From Streptosporangium roseum DSM 43021 (lineage in GTDB: Bacteria; Actinomycetota; Actinomycetes; Streptosporangiales; Streptosporangiaceae), in NCBI RefSeq assembly GCF_000024865.1, contig NC_013595.1, positions 8,990,001 to 9,054,000 on the forward strand: 64,000 nucleotides of DNA. The letters are read 5' to 3'. The translations under genes were made by a program, and so were the position numbers. Positions 7,122 to 14,983 of this stretch are shown here, piece by piece (within the stretch, counting starts at the first letter, position 1; every line of letters starts with the position of its first letter). The notes under the pieces are model-generated. The model searched no databases. It was not told the DNA's origin and was given only the letters and a program-made list of their open reading frames with translations.

Positions 7122-7936
7122 CCGTCCTCACCTCACCACTGGGCCGCCTGCGCTGGACGCTCACCGACGGGCTGACCCTGGTCGGCCGCGAGCTGGGACG
7201 GCTGCGGCAGGAGCCCGGGCAGATCGTCGCCGCGCTGGTCTTCCCGGTCATCATGGTGGTGCTGTTCGGGTACGTCTTCGGCAGCGCGATCCAGGTGCCG
7301 GGAGGCGGCGACTACCGCGAGTACCTCATGCCCGGCCTGTTCGCGATGGTGACCTTCTCCGCGTGGTTGGGGGTCATGACGCGGATGGCCACCGACGCCT
7401 CCCGCGGCGTGATGGACCGGTTCCGCTCCATGCCGATGGCGCGCTTGGCGGTGCCGTTCGGGCAGACCGGCGCCGACCTGCTGACCGGCCTGCTGATGCT
7501 GGCCATCATGGTGGGCGCGGGCCTGCTGGTGGGCTGGCAGCCGCACCGCGGCCTGATCCCCACGGCCCAGGCGTTCCTGCTGATGATCGTGCTGCGGTAC
7601 GCGCTGAGCTGGGTGGGCGTCTATGTGGGCCTGGCGGTGAAGAACGACCAGGTCGCCGACGCGATGGTGCCGCTGGGCCTGCCGTTCACGATGCTGTCGA
7701 ACGCGTTCGTCCCGACCGACGGCATGCCGGGCTGGCTGCGCTTCCTGGCCGACTGGAACCCGGTGAGCACGCTCACCGCCGCCTCACGGGAGCTGTTCGG
7801 CAACCCGGGCGCCCCGTCCGGGGACGTGGCCTGGCCACTCGCGCATCCGGTGACCACCGTCCTGCTCTGGTCGGCCGCACTGCTGGTGATCTTCGTCCCG
7901 CTGTCGCTCCGCTCCTACATGCGCAGAGGACGCTGA
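7118..7936 (+). CDS. DrrB-type ABC-2 permease
   Basis: 272 residues with six predicted membrane segments, including IVAALVFPVIMVVLFGYVF, TGLLMLAIMVGAGLLVGW, PLGLPFTMLSNAFVP and a final TTVLLWSAALLVIFVPLS. The ABC-2 type layout, with PTDGMPGWLRFLADWNPVS before the last segment, is characteristic of DrrB/NodJ exporters. It forms the membrane channel of the exporter with the preceding ATPase. Confidence 0.92.
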   Translation: MTVLTSPLGRLRWTLTDGLTLVGRELGRLRQEPGQIVAALVFPVIMVVLFGYVFGSAIQVPGGGDYREYLMPGLFAMVTFSAWLGVMTRMATDASRGVMDRFRSMPMARLAVPFGQTGADLLTGLLMLAIMVGAGLLVGWQPHRGLIPTAQAFLLMIVLRYALSWVGVYVGLAVKNDQVADAMVPLGLPFTMLSNAFVPTDGMPGWLRFLADWNPVSTLTAASRELFGNPGAPSGDVAWPLAHPVTTVLLWSAALLVIFVPLSLRSYMRRGR

Positions 7937-7963
7937 ACGCTCCAGGCATCTGCAGACCGCGTG

Positions 7964-7990
7964 TTCTCCTCCGAATACTTCTCCTCCGAA
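7964..7990. repeat. Twice-repeated TTCTCCTCCGAA box
   Basis: TTCTCCTCCGAA occurs at 7964-7975 and 7979-7990, 15 bp apart, just before the serine hydrolase start at 8001. No Shine-Dalgarno site is visible there. The repeat may be a regulator site or a chance duplication. Confidence 0.45.
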
Positions 7991-8000
7991 AGTCATAAAA

Positions 8001-9128
8001 ATGCCGCACAACATCCACGAGAAGATCCAGCAGATCCTGAACCGGGCTGTGGCCGAGGACGGCGTTCCCGGCATCGTCGCCGAAGTTCACGACGCCGACG
8101 GAACATGGTTCGGCGCCGCAGGAGTGGCCGACCTCGCCGGCGGGCATCGGCGTCAGCCCGGGGAGCACCTGCACATCGGCAGCTCCGGTAAGGCCTTCAC
8201 CGCCGCCACCGTGCTGGCCCTGGCAGCCGAAGGCAGGCTGAGCCTCGAGGACCCGGTGAACACATGGCTGCCCGGCGTCATGGAGACGGGCGGCTACGAC
8301 GGCGACAAGATCACCATCCGGCATCTGCTCAACCACACCAGCGGCCTGTTCCTCACCGGCCTCGCACCAGAACTACAGCGCAGCATCGCCACGCAGCCGA
8401 CCCGCATCTGGACCACCTCCGAGCTGGTGAGGCTCGCGGTGTCCCAGCCGCCGGCCGGCGAGCCGGGCGAGCAGTTCATCTACTCCAACGGCGGCTACTA
8501 CCTGGCCGGCGCGATCATCGAGAAGGTCACCGGCAACACCTACGCCGCCGAAGTCGAACGCACAGTCATCCGGCCGCTCGACCTGACCCGCACCTACGTA
8601 CGGCCCGCAGACGCCACAAGCTATCTCCACCCGCATCCCACGGCCTACGTTGCCGGCGCCCTCAAGGATGGCGTCGACCCGGCGACGCTCACCGCGGAGA
8701 ACTGGGCGTCGATGATCGACCATGACAAGCCGCCCATCGACGTCACCGCGCTCAACACCTCATGGGGCTGGGCGGCCGGCGGCATCGTCTCCACCACCGA
8801 AGACCTGACCCGCTTTCTCAGGGCGATCGCGACCGGCGGTCTGCTGCCACCGGCTCAGCACCACGAGATGTGGACCATGGTCACCAACGACAGCGTCGTC
8901 TGGTTGCCGCACGCCCGCTATGGCCTCGGCGTGATCGAGTTCGACAACGCGGGGATGGACGGCCTGACCGTGCGTGGCGTCAGCGGCACCCTCCCGGGAT
9001 CCTTCACCCTCGCGCTGAGCACCGACGACGGCCGGCAGAGCGTCGTCATCCACACCAACATCGAGCCGAAGACCTTGGACATCCCCATCAAGATCATCAA
9101 GGCGATGTACGGCGTCGCCCTCGGCTGA
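8001..9128 (+). CDS. Serine hydrolase, class C beta-lactamase / DD-peptidase fold
   Basis: 375 residues. Motif 1 is S61-S-G-K64 in HIGSSGKAFTAATVL, motif 2 is Y161-S-N in QFIYSNGGYYLAG, and the third region is GVSGTLPGSFTLAL, where the usual H/K-x-G is replaced by VSG. There is no signal peptide, so it is probably cytoplasmic, like many esterase or transpeptidase-like members in actinomycetes. It could hydrolyse an ester or amide, or be a resistance or tailoring enzyme linked to the exporter 64 bp upstream. Start support is weak: the ATG at 8001 has no clear ribosome binding site. Confidence 0.85.
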   Translation: MPHNIHEKIQQILNRAVAEDGVPGIVAEVHDADGTWFGAAGVADLAGGHRRQPGEHLHIGSSGKAFTAATVLALAAEGRLSLEDPVNTWLPGVMETGGYDGDKITIRHLLNHTSGLFLTGLAPELQRSIATQPTRIWTTSELVRLAVSQPPAGEPGEQFIYSNGGYYLAGAIIEKVTGNTYAAEVERTVIRPLDLTRTYVRPADATSYLHPHPTAYVAGALKDGVDPATLTAENWASMIDHDKPPIDVTALNTSWGWAAGGIVSTTEDLTRFLRAIATGGLLPPAQHHEMWTMVTNDSVVWLPHARYGLGVIEFDNAGMDGLTVRGVSGTLPGSFTLALSTDDGRQSVVIHTNIEPKTLDIPIKIIKAMYGVALG

Positions 9129-9490
9129 CCGGCCGGAGCAGTCCCGCCGCATGCCGCGTTGCGCGGACCCGGTCGACCCGTGACACCCCGGCGCTTGCCA
9201 TCGTGACGCTCAGAGGATGGCGGTTCGCGAGTCGAGAAGGATGGCGGCTCGCGGACCACCCTCTCAGAAACGAGGAGTTCTGACGGGTGCCGCCGGAATA
9301 CGGCGGGAACGGGCCGCGCGACGGCAGAGCCGCTGCTCAGCGTCGAGCCGGCGCCTGATAGGTGGTGGCCGATCTTGATGCGCGTTTCCGCCGGCAGGTT
9401 TGGCCAGCGGTCAACCGTGATCAGGTTGAGGGCTTCTTCCGGGGTGGTCGTAGTCTCGGCCGAAATTCCAACAAACCGGCTCTGATGCGA
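9129..9490. other. Gene-free stretch after the serine hydrolase
   Basis: No convincing gene. The minus strand around 9360-9480 has a coding-like stretch (TTPEEALNLITVDRWPNL, then ETRIKIGHHLSG) without start or continuation; it may be debris. A short near-duplication (GGATGGCGGTTCGCG / GGATGGCGGCTCGCG) is visible at 9216-9255. Confidence 0.4.
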
Positions 9491-9538
9491 TGAAGGAGCG
9501 GGGCCTCTCACCGCTACTTGACCAGCCCCACTCCTTCA
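9491..9538. terminator. Stem-loop in the convergent region
   Basis: TGAAGGAGCGGGGC (9491-9504) pairs with GCCCCACTCCTTCA (9525-9538), 14 bp with a single G-T wobble, around a 20-nt loop. No T run follows. It lies between the serine hydrolase and MarR genes, whose 3' ends face each other. Confidence 0.5.
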
Positions 9539-9583
9539 GGGATGACCTGCGTTTTCCGAACTCCGGCGCGAAGGGGGCCTCCA

Positions 9584-9619
9584 GCCTACGGCTGCGGTCG
9601 ACAGGGCGGAGCCGTAGGC
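9584..9619 (-). terminator. Terminator hairpin of the MarR gene
   Basis: GCCTACGGCT (9584-9593) and AGCCGTAGGC (9610-9619) form a perfect 10-bp stem with a 16-nt loop, 8 bp beyond the MarR stop codon (9628-9630, minus strand). Confidence 0.6.
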
Positions 9620-9627
9620 GTAGGCAC

Positions 9628-10089
9628 TCAGTCCGCGGCGCCCAGCACCGTGAGGGCGGCAGCGAGTTGCGGGTCCGCCTGCCTCGCTTCCTCCAGGGCG
9701 GCGTTCAGCGTCTCCTCATAGGTGCGGCTCGCCTCGGCGTATCTCGTCCGGCCCGTCTCGGTGATGACCGTGTAGACCCCCCGCTTGTCGTCCGGGCACA
9801 GATCCCGGACGGCGAAGTCCGCCGTGCTCAGCCGCGCCACCAGGCGGGTCACCGAACTCTGGTTGAGCCCGACCTTGTCGGCCAGCTCCTGCATGCGCAG
9901 CTCGGAGGTGGGGGAGGCGACGAGATGGCCCAGCGCACGGAACTCCGACAGGCCGATGCCGTGCCTTCGCTGCAGCGCGGCGGCGAGTCTGTTCTCCACG
10001 CGGGCGTGCAGGAGGAGGATGTGCTGCCAGGTCGCGGCGAGGTCCGAGACGGGCGGCGCGGCAACCGGGGCGGGGACTGCGGGAGTCAT
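9628..10089 (-). CDS. MarR-family repressor of the SMR efflux operon
   Basis: 153 residues. Winged helix: LSEFRALGHLVASP, then MQELADKVGLNQSSVTRLV, and a wing with DLCPDDKRGVYTVITETG. After an Ala/Pro-rich leader, helices for dimerisation occupy both ends. It is divergent from the SMR operon at 10214. The intergenic DNA holds inverted TTGCAyGTACAT half-sites (10152-10194). It probably represses the pumps until a cationic or oxidising ligand relieves it. Confidence 0.87.
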   Translation of the reverse strand: MTPAVPAPVAAPPVSDLAATWQHILLLHARVENRLAAALQRRHGIGLSEFRALGHLVASPTSELRMQELADKVGLNQSSVTRLVARLSTADFAVRDLCPDDKRGVYTVITETGRTRYAEASRTYEETLNAALEEARQADPQLAAALTVLGAAD

Positions 10090-10151
10090 GAGACCCCTCC
10101 GTTCTTACGGCCTTCCCGATCTTTCCTGAGACCGGCTTGACAAGAGCATAC

Positions 10152-10194
10152 ATGTACATGCAACATTCTGTCCCACAGGAACTTGCACGTACAT
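10152..10194. promoter_or_regulatory. MarR operator half-sites
   Basis: ATGTACATGCAA (10152-10163) is the inverted counterpart of TTGCACGTACAT (10183-10194), with one mismatch. ACATGTACAT is itself palindromic. The right half ends 19 bp before the first SMR start (10214), so binding would block its promoter region. Confidence 0.6.
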
Positions 10195-10213
10195 ACAAAT
10201 AGGAGCACCTCTC

Positions 10214-10558
10214 ATGGCCTGGATCTACCTGCTCATCGCGGCCGTCTTCGAAGTCGTCTTCGCTCTGGCCACCAACGCCACCGAGGGCTTCACCCAGTTG
10301 GGGCCGTCCCTGCTCACGGCCGCCGCGGCGGCCGTCGGGATCTTCTTCCTGAGCCTGGCGCTCAAGACGCTGGACGTCGGCGTCGGTTACACCATCTGGA
10401 CCGGCATCGGCTCGGTCGGCACGGTCGTGCTCGGCGCTGTGATCTTCGGTGAGGAGTTCACCATCTGGAAGGTGCTGGCCTTCGTCCTGATCATCGGCGG
10501 CGTGCTGGGCCTCAAGCTCTCCGACCGCCTGACCGCCGACAAGCCGTCCGCGGCCTGA
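10214..10558 (+). CDS. Small multidrug resistance (SMR) protein, subunit 1
   Basis: 114 residues, four membrane helices. The essential Glu is residue 13 in helix 1 (IAAVFEVVFALAT). Helix 3 holds DVGVGYTIWTGIGSVGT, the SMR signature. The TxGF turn after helix 1 and the LGLKLS end are closer to SugE/Gdx guanidinium exporters than to EmrE. A ribosome binding site AGGAG sits at 10201-10205. It is followed 57 bp later by a second SMR gene, so it probably works as a heterodimer, as in YkkCD and EbrAB. Confidence 0.9.
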   Translation: MAWIYLLIAAVFEVVFALATNATEGFTQLGPSLLTAAAAAVGIFFLSLALKTLDVGVGYTIWTGIGSVGTVVLGAVIFGEEFTIWKVLAFVLIIGGVLGLKLSDRLTADKPSAA

Positions 10559-10615
10559 ACACCCCGCCCTGTCACTTCCCTGCCCTGTCACCTCACGCCC
10601 GAAGGAAACGTCATC

Positions 10616-10936
10616 ATGGCCTGGATCTACCTCTCCATCGCGATCGTCTTCGAGATCGGCTTCGCCCTCGGCACCAACGCAACCAAGGGCTTCACCCGGC
10701 TCTGGCCGTCGGTCTTCACGCTGCTGTCGGCCGCCGGCGGCATCTTCACCCTGAGCCTGGCGCTCAAGACGCTGGACGTCGGCGTCGGCTACACCATCTG
10801 GACCGGCGTCGGCTCCATCGGCACCGTCATCCTCGGCGCCCTCATCTACAAGGAGAAGATCACCCCCGCCAAGCTCGGCTCGTTCGCCGCGATCATCGGT
10901 GGCGTCGTCCTCCTCAAGATCGCCGCGGGGATCTGA
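10616..10936 (+). CDS. Small multidrug resistance (SMR) protein, subunit 2
   Basis: 106 residues, four helices, Glu13 retained (IAIVFEIGFALGT). The sequence is strongly similar to the preceding SMR protein (shared SLALKTLDVGVGYTIWTG), showing local duplication. AAGGAAACG lies ahead of the ATG. The next gene starts 6 bp after its stop, so it belongs to one operon with the deaminase and the FrnE-like gene. Confidence 0.9.
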   Translation: MAWIYLSIAIVFEIGFALGTNATKGFTRLWPSVFTLLSAAGGIFTLSLALKTLDVGVGYTIWTGVGSIGTVILGALIYKEKITPAKLGSFAAIIGGVVLLKIAAGI

Positions 10937-10942
10937 GCCGCG

Positions 10943-11416
10943 ATGCCGAACGCCACCCCACCCGCCTGGCTCACCGAGCGCCTGACCCAGACCGTCGCCC
11001 TGGCCACCGCCGAGGTCCACGCCGGCGGCATCCCGTTCGCCGGGCTCGTCGTGGACGGCACGGGGACCGTGCTCGGCTCGGGCGTCAACCGGGTCAGGGC
11101 GCACCGCGACCCGACCGCGCACGCCGAGATCGTCGCCCTGCGCGAGGCTGCCCGCGAACACGGGCCCCACGCCCTCGCCGGCACCACGCTGCTCGCCTCG
11201 GGCGAGCCCTGCCCGCTCTGCTACGTGACCGCCCTGTGGTCCGGCGTCAGCCGGATCGTCTTCGCCGCCGACCGGCACGCCGCCGCGGCCGCCGGATTCG
11301 ACTACGCCTCCTCCTACGACCTGTTCGCCGTCCCCGTCGAGCAGTGGCGGCTGTCCCCGCTGCTCCTGCCCGTCGAAGGCGCACAGGAGCCGTTCCGCGC
11401 CTGGCTCACCCGCTGA
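10943..11416 (+). CDS. Nucleoside/guanine deaminase-type zinc hydrolase
   Basis: 157 residues of the cytidine/deoxycytidylate deaminase fold. Zinc ligands are H60 in TAHAEIVAL (E62 is the proton shuttle) and C90 and C93 in GEPCPLCYVTALW. The closest type is the guanine deaminase/TadA-like single-domain group, acting on free bases or nucleosides in the cytoplasm. It starts 6 bp after the second SMR gene. If the pumps are guanidinium exporters, a deaminase next to them suggests turnover of a guanidino or amino-purine compound; this is inference. Confidence 0.85.
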   Translation: MPNATPPAWLTERLTQTVALATAEVHAGGIPFAGLVVDGTGTVLGSGVNRVRAHRDPTAHAEIVALREAAREHGPHALAGTTLLASGEPCPLCYVTALWSGVSRIVFAADRHAAAAAGFDYASSYDLFAVPVEQWRLSPLLLPVEGAQEPFRAWLTR

Positions 11417-11429
11417 AAGGGACTTCGTC

Positions 11430-12071
11430 ATGACCGTACGCATCAAGGTCTGGTCCGACTACGTCTGCCCCTTCTGCCTGCTGGCCAAGCAGCCGCTCGC
11501 CGAGGCCACCGCCGGCCACGACGTCGCCGTCGAGTGGATGCCGTTCGAGCTGCGGCCAGAACCCACCCCGACGCTCCGCCCGGAAGGCGACTACCTGCGC
11601 GACATCTGGTCGCGGGTGGTCTACCCGATGGCCGAGCGCATGGGCGTCGCCATCCGGCTGCCGGACGTCTCACCACAGCCTCACACCCGCCTGGCTTTCG
11701 AGGGCTACCAGTTCGCCAAGGAGCACTACCTGGCCGACGCCTACAACGACCGCATGCTGCGGGCCTTCTTCGAAGACGGGCTCGACATCGGCGACCTCGA
11801 CGTGCTGGAGAAGCTGGCCGCCGGGCTCGGGCTGCCCGCAACCGCGTACCGTGCCGCGCTGGAGAGCGGCCGGTACGCCCAAGCCCACCGAGCGGCGCTG
11901 GCCGAGGCCGCCGCGCACCGCATCACCGCCGTCCCCACGATCCTCATCGAGGACATCAGGATCGAGGGCATGCCCAGCCAGGCCGCACTGCACGAGGCCA
12001 TCGAAAGAGCCGCAACCAGGCAAGGAGACCACCTTGCGCCACGCCTGGCCTGCTCGATCGAGGGGTGCTGA
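11430..12071 (+). CDS. DsbA-family (FrnE-like) thiol oxidoreductase
   Basis: 213 residues. The active site is C13-P-F-C16 in WSDYVCPFCLLAK and the cis-Pro loop is ITAVPTILIEDIRIEG, with the helical insert between them typical of FrnE/HCCA isomerase-like proteins. There is no signal peptide, so it is cytoplasmic. FrnE-like proteins are linked to polyketide synthesis or disulfide stress. AAAGGGA precedes the ATG, and the gene follows the deaminase by 13 bp, completing the MarR-controlled operon. Confidence 0.87.
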   Translation: MTVRIKVWSDYVCPFCLLAKQPLAEATAGHDVAVEWMPFELRPEPTPTLRPEGDYLRDIWSRVVYPMAERMGVAIRLPDVSPQPHTRLAFEGYQFAKEHYLADAYNDRMLRAFFEDGLDIGDLDVLEKLAAGLGLPATAYRAALESGRYAQAHRAALAEAAAHRITAVPTILIEDIRIEGMPSQAALHEAIERAATRQGDHLAPRLACSIEGC

Positions 12072-12291
12072 ACGGCCGGAGACACGCCCCAGGACGAACG
12101 TGCCTCTTTCTCCCCGTGGTTGAAGAGGATGTCCTTACGTCGCCGCCCTGGACACCTCTCCGCTCCTCCCAGGCCGACGGACCGGTTGGCGAGCCCGCGG
12201 TGCCGGAACGCCCCGGAGACGACCGCGCCCCGGGGTGATCGAGCAAGCGGGAGTTCAGCCGGCGCCAAGCCAGGCGCACCAGGCTGGCCCC

Positions 12292-12783
12292 ATGCCGTTT
12301 CTACCGAGAACCCATGAGATTCCCGCAGGTGTGGAGCACGAGAGATTCCACATCCGGCCCATCACCATTCATGACACGGTGCGTGATTTCGACGCCGTGA
12401 TGAGCAGTGCCTCCCGGCTGCGGGAGAGCTTCCCCGGCGGAGGCGGATGGCCGCTCGACGACATGACGCTGGAGGAGAACCTGATCGATCTGGCCTGGCA
12501 CCAGAAGGAGGCCCTGCTCCGCAGGTCGTTCAACTACGCGGTGATGAGCCCCGACGGATCCCGCCAGCTCGGATGCGTCTACATCGACCCTCCGGAGAAG
12601 CGGGGAGCCGACGCCGACGTGTCGTTCTGGGTACGGGCCGACGAGGAGGGAACCGGCCTGGAGGAGGAGCTGGAACGGGTGGTCCGCGCCTGGATGCGCG
12701 AGGCGTGGCCGTACGCCTCGGTGCGCTGGCCCGGCAGGGACATCTCCTGGGAGGAGTGGGAGCTGCTGCCCGACGCGCCCTGA
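12292..12783 (+). CDS. GNAT-like acetyltransferase family protein
   Basis: 163 residues from the ATG at 12292 (MPFLPRTHE); an upstream GTG at 12235 would add a leader unlike a folded domain. The core has the GNAT order: FHIRPITIHDTVRDFDAVM, central strands NYAVMSPDGSRQLGCVYIDPP and ADVSFWVRADEEGTGLEEEL at the acetyl-CoA-binding position. The usual Q/RxxGxG/A loop is not evident (RADEEGTG), so CoA binding is uncertain. Substrate unknown. Confidence 0.7.
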   Translation: MPFLPRTHEIPAGVEHERFHIRPITIHDTVRDFDAVMSSASRLRESFPGGGGWPLDDMTLEENLIDLAWHQKEALLRRSFNYAVMSPDGSRQLGCVYIDPPEKRGADADVSFWVRADEEGTGLEEELERVVRAWMREAWPYASVRWPGRDISWEEWELLPDAP

Positions 12784-12795
12784 CCTCCCTGCGGC

Positions 12796-12831
12796 CCCGG
12801 GTCCCGGGCCCACCGGGGCACGGGACCCGGG
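12796..12831 (+). terminator. Hairpin downstream of the GNAT-like gene
   Basis: CCCGGGTCCCG (12796-12806) and CGGGACCCGGG (12821-12831) form a perfect 11-bp GC stem with a 14-nt loop, 13 bp after the stop codon. Confidence 0.65.
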
Positions 12832-12986
12832 CGACGGCCACCCGCACGAGCTGATCGCGCAGACCAGGAGAGCGCCTCCCCGCCGGACCCCCCACTATCG
12901 CCGCATTACGACTTTCGAGCCGCCCGGCCGCCGCGATTTGGCTACACTCCGCGACTACAGGTCAACAATCGGTAAAGAGGGTGCTT

Positions 12987-13658
12987 GTGGGGCGACGGCG
13001 GATCATGATGACACTCGCGGGGGCGGGGGCGGCGGCCGCGGTGGGGGCGGCACTCCTCCTGCCCGGCGGGCAGGGGTCGCAGGCGGCGGAGGCAGCGCCG
13101 GGACAGCCGGTCCCGGGGGATCCGCTGACCGGTGCGGAGGTCGCGAGGGCGGGCGCCATCGCCTCGGCGACCTCGCGGGCGCACATGGCCGCCGGACGGA
13201 TCAATCTGCTCTACGTCGAGCGTGACGACGGCAAGGACGCCGAGGAGCGGCGGCGGGCCGAGGCCTACCTCTACGACTACGCCACCGACAGGCTGATCGT
13301 GCGGACCGTGGACCTCGGCCAGGGCAGGGTCGTGAAGGAGGCCGTGACGCGGGGCGTGCAGCCGCCGCCGTCCCGGGCGGAGGAGGTCAGGGCCGCCGAG
13401 CTGCTGCTGGCCGACCCGACGTACGGCGGGGGCGTGCGCGAGGCCTACGCCAGGGCGGGCGGCGGGCAACTGCGCTCCGCGTCGGACCTGGGGCTGCGGG
13501 GACTGATCTTCACTCCCGGCCACGAGGCCGGGGCCCGCCGGTGCGCGGCCCACCGGTGCGTGCGGCTGTTCGTCCGGCTCCCCGGCAACACCTGGCTGGA
13601 CACCAGCCGGATCGTCGTCGACCTGTCCGCCAAGAAGATCCACACCCTGGAGTGGTGA
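12987..13658 (+). CDS. Secreted protein coupled to the copper amine oxidase-like gene
   Basis: 223 residues from the GTG at 12987, which has AAGAGG 6 bp upstream. The N-terminus GRRRIMMTLAGAGAAAAVG is a signal peptide with an RR pair, possibly Tat. The mature part has GDPLTGAEVARAGAIA near its start, then LLYVERDDG and a C-terminal WLDTSRIVVDLSAKKIHTLEW. The xxLT..E...A start and repeated beta pattern recall the small N-terminal domains of copper amine oxidases, here as a separate protein. Its stop overlaps the GTG of the next gene (GTGA), so both are co-translated and may form an exported complex. Confidence 0.75.
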   Translation: MGRRRIMMTLAGAGAAAAVGAALLLPGGQGSQAAEAAPGQPVPGDPLTGAEVARAGAIASATSRAHMAAGRINLLYVERDDGKDAEERRRAEAYLYDYATDRLIVRTVDLGQGRVVKEAVTRGVQPPPSRAEEVRAAELLLADPTYGGGVREAYARAGGGQLRSASDLGLRGLIFTPGHEAGARRCAAHRCVRLFVRLPGNTWLDTSRIVVDLSAKKIHTLEW

Positions 13659-14956
13659 CCGTGTCCCTGCGCCTGATCCTCTCCTGCGCCTTGCTCGCCG
13701 GCGTCCTCGGCCCGGCGCAGACCACGCACGCCGCGCACGCCGCCCAGGCCTCCGCCGCGCACGCCGCCCAGGCCGCGCACGTCACACCTGCCATACCCGC
13801 CGCGCACGCCGTACGGCTCCCGCACGTCGCGGCTCCCGCGCGGGCCGTACGGGTTCCGCAGGGCGCGGTCGCGCAGGCCGTACGGGCTCCGGCGTCGCCG
13901 TGCAGCGCGCCGTACCGGATCGACAGGACCCTGCCGAACGGCGCGCGCTGGCAGCTCTGCTGGGAGATGCGCACCATCGAGGGACTGACCCTCACCAAGG
14001 TCGTCTACACGCCGAAGGGCAACCGCCCGGTCAGCGTGCTGCGCAGCACCGCGCTGGCCCAGATCCACGTGCCCTACGACAGCGGCAGCCCCCGCTACCA
14101 CGACATCGGGGCCCTGGGCCACACGGCCATCCCCCTGCTGGCCGCCGACTGTCCCGGCGGCGAGCGCCGGGAGCAGTCCGTCTGCGTGACGACCCGGGCG
14201 CGCGGCCACGCCTATCTGAAGTCCGGCTACGACGGGCCGAGCACCTCGGCCCAGGGGCACGACCTGGTGGTGTTCGCCGCCTTCCAGGTGGGCTGGTACA
14301 CCTACCTGGCCGAATGGGCCTTCTCCGACGACGGGGCGATCACCCCCCGGGTGGGCGCGACCGGCTCACTGGCCGGGTCCACCACCACACCCGGGCACGG
14401 CTGGCCGATCGGCGTGGGCAGCGCGACGTTCGAGGAGAGCCACAGCCACAACGTCTTCTGGCGCCTCGACTTCGACATCCAGGGCAAGAGCGGCGACGTC
14501 GTCGAGCAGTACGACTTCTCCGGGAGCCGTACGGCCAAGCGGAAGCTCAAGCGCACGACCCTCACCAGGGAGGCCAAGGCCCTCAACCGCCGGACGCGCT
14601 GGTGGCGCGTGGTCGACCGCGGGGTCCGCAACGCCGACGGACACCCCGTCTCCTGGGAGCTCAACAACTCCGACAGCGCGCAGTATCGCGGCCCGGCCGG
14701 CGAGGCCTTCACCCGCGCCGACGTCTACGTCACCGACTACCGCTCCTGCGAGCGCCTGGCGACCACCAACCCGGCGCCCAGGTGCGCCGGGTCCGTCGAC
14801 CGCTACGCGAACGGGGAGAGGCTCACCGACCCCGTGCTCTGGGTCAACGTCGGCTACCACCACGTCCCTCGCGACGAGGACGCCGATCCCATGCCGACCC
14901 ACTGGCAGGGTTTCCGCATCACCCCCCGCGACGTCACGGCCAAGAACCCCCACTGA
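13655..14956 (+). CDS. Secreted copper amine oxidase-like protein with altered TPQ motif
   Basis: 433 residues from the GTG overlapping the upstream stop (a GTG at 13661 is an alternative). The signal peptide LRLILSCALLAGVLGPAQ is followed by an Ala/His-rich linker to about residue 85. The catalytic-domain landmarks of copper amine oxidases are present: an Asp at D150 (RYHDIG) where the base is expected, copper ligands H263 and H265 in ESHSHNVFWRLDFDI, and a third ligand at H403 in YHHVPRDEDADPMPT. The cofactor site, normally N-Y-D/E-Y, reads VGWYTYLAEW: Tyr215 is kept but Asn and Asp are replaced. Oxidative deamination of amines is the family reaction; activity here is doubtful. At 433 residues it lacks the N-terminal domains of full-length enzymes. 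Confidence 0.82.
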   Translation: MTVSLRLILSCALLAGVLGPAQTTHAAHAAQASAAHAAQAAHVTPAIPAAHAVRLPHVAAPARAVRVPQGAVAQAVRAPASPCSAPYRIDRTLPNGARWQLCWEMRTIEGLTLTKVVYTPKGNRPVSVLRSTALAQIHVPYDSGSPRYHDIGALGHTAIPLLAADCPGGERREQSVCVTTRARGHAYLKSGYDGPSTSAQGHDLVVFAAFQVGWYTYLAEWAFSDDGAITPRVGATGSLAGSTTTPGHGWPIGVGSATFEESHSHNVFWRLDFDIQGKSGDVVEQYDFSGSRTAKRKLKRTTLTREAKALNRRTRWWRVVDRGVRNADGHPVSWELNNSDSAQYRGPAGEAFTRADVYVTDYRSCERLATTNPAPRCAGSVDRYANGERLTDPVLWVNVGYHHVPRDEDADPMPTHWQGFRITPRDVTAKNPH

Positions 14957-14983
14957 GACGTCACCGGAGACCGCGTTGACACC

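Noticed and set aside
9360..9490. Transposase fragment on the minus strand
   Set aside because: The stretch is too short and carries no DDE or terminal repeat motif; left as unexplained debris.
3317..12071. Antibiotic biosynthetic cluster (FAD monooxygenase, DrrAB exporter, SMR, FrnE-like protein)
   Set aside because: No PKS, NRPS, terpene or RiPP core genes are present; the elements are separated by independent regulators and decayed genes.
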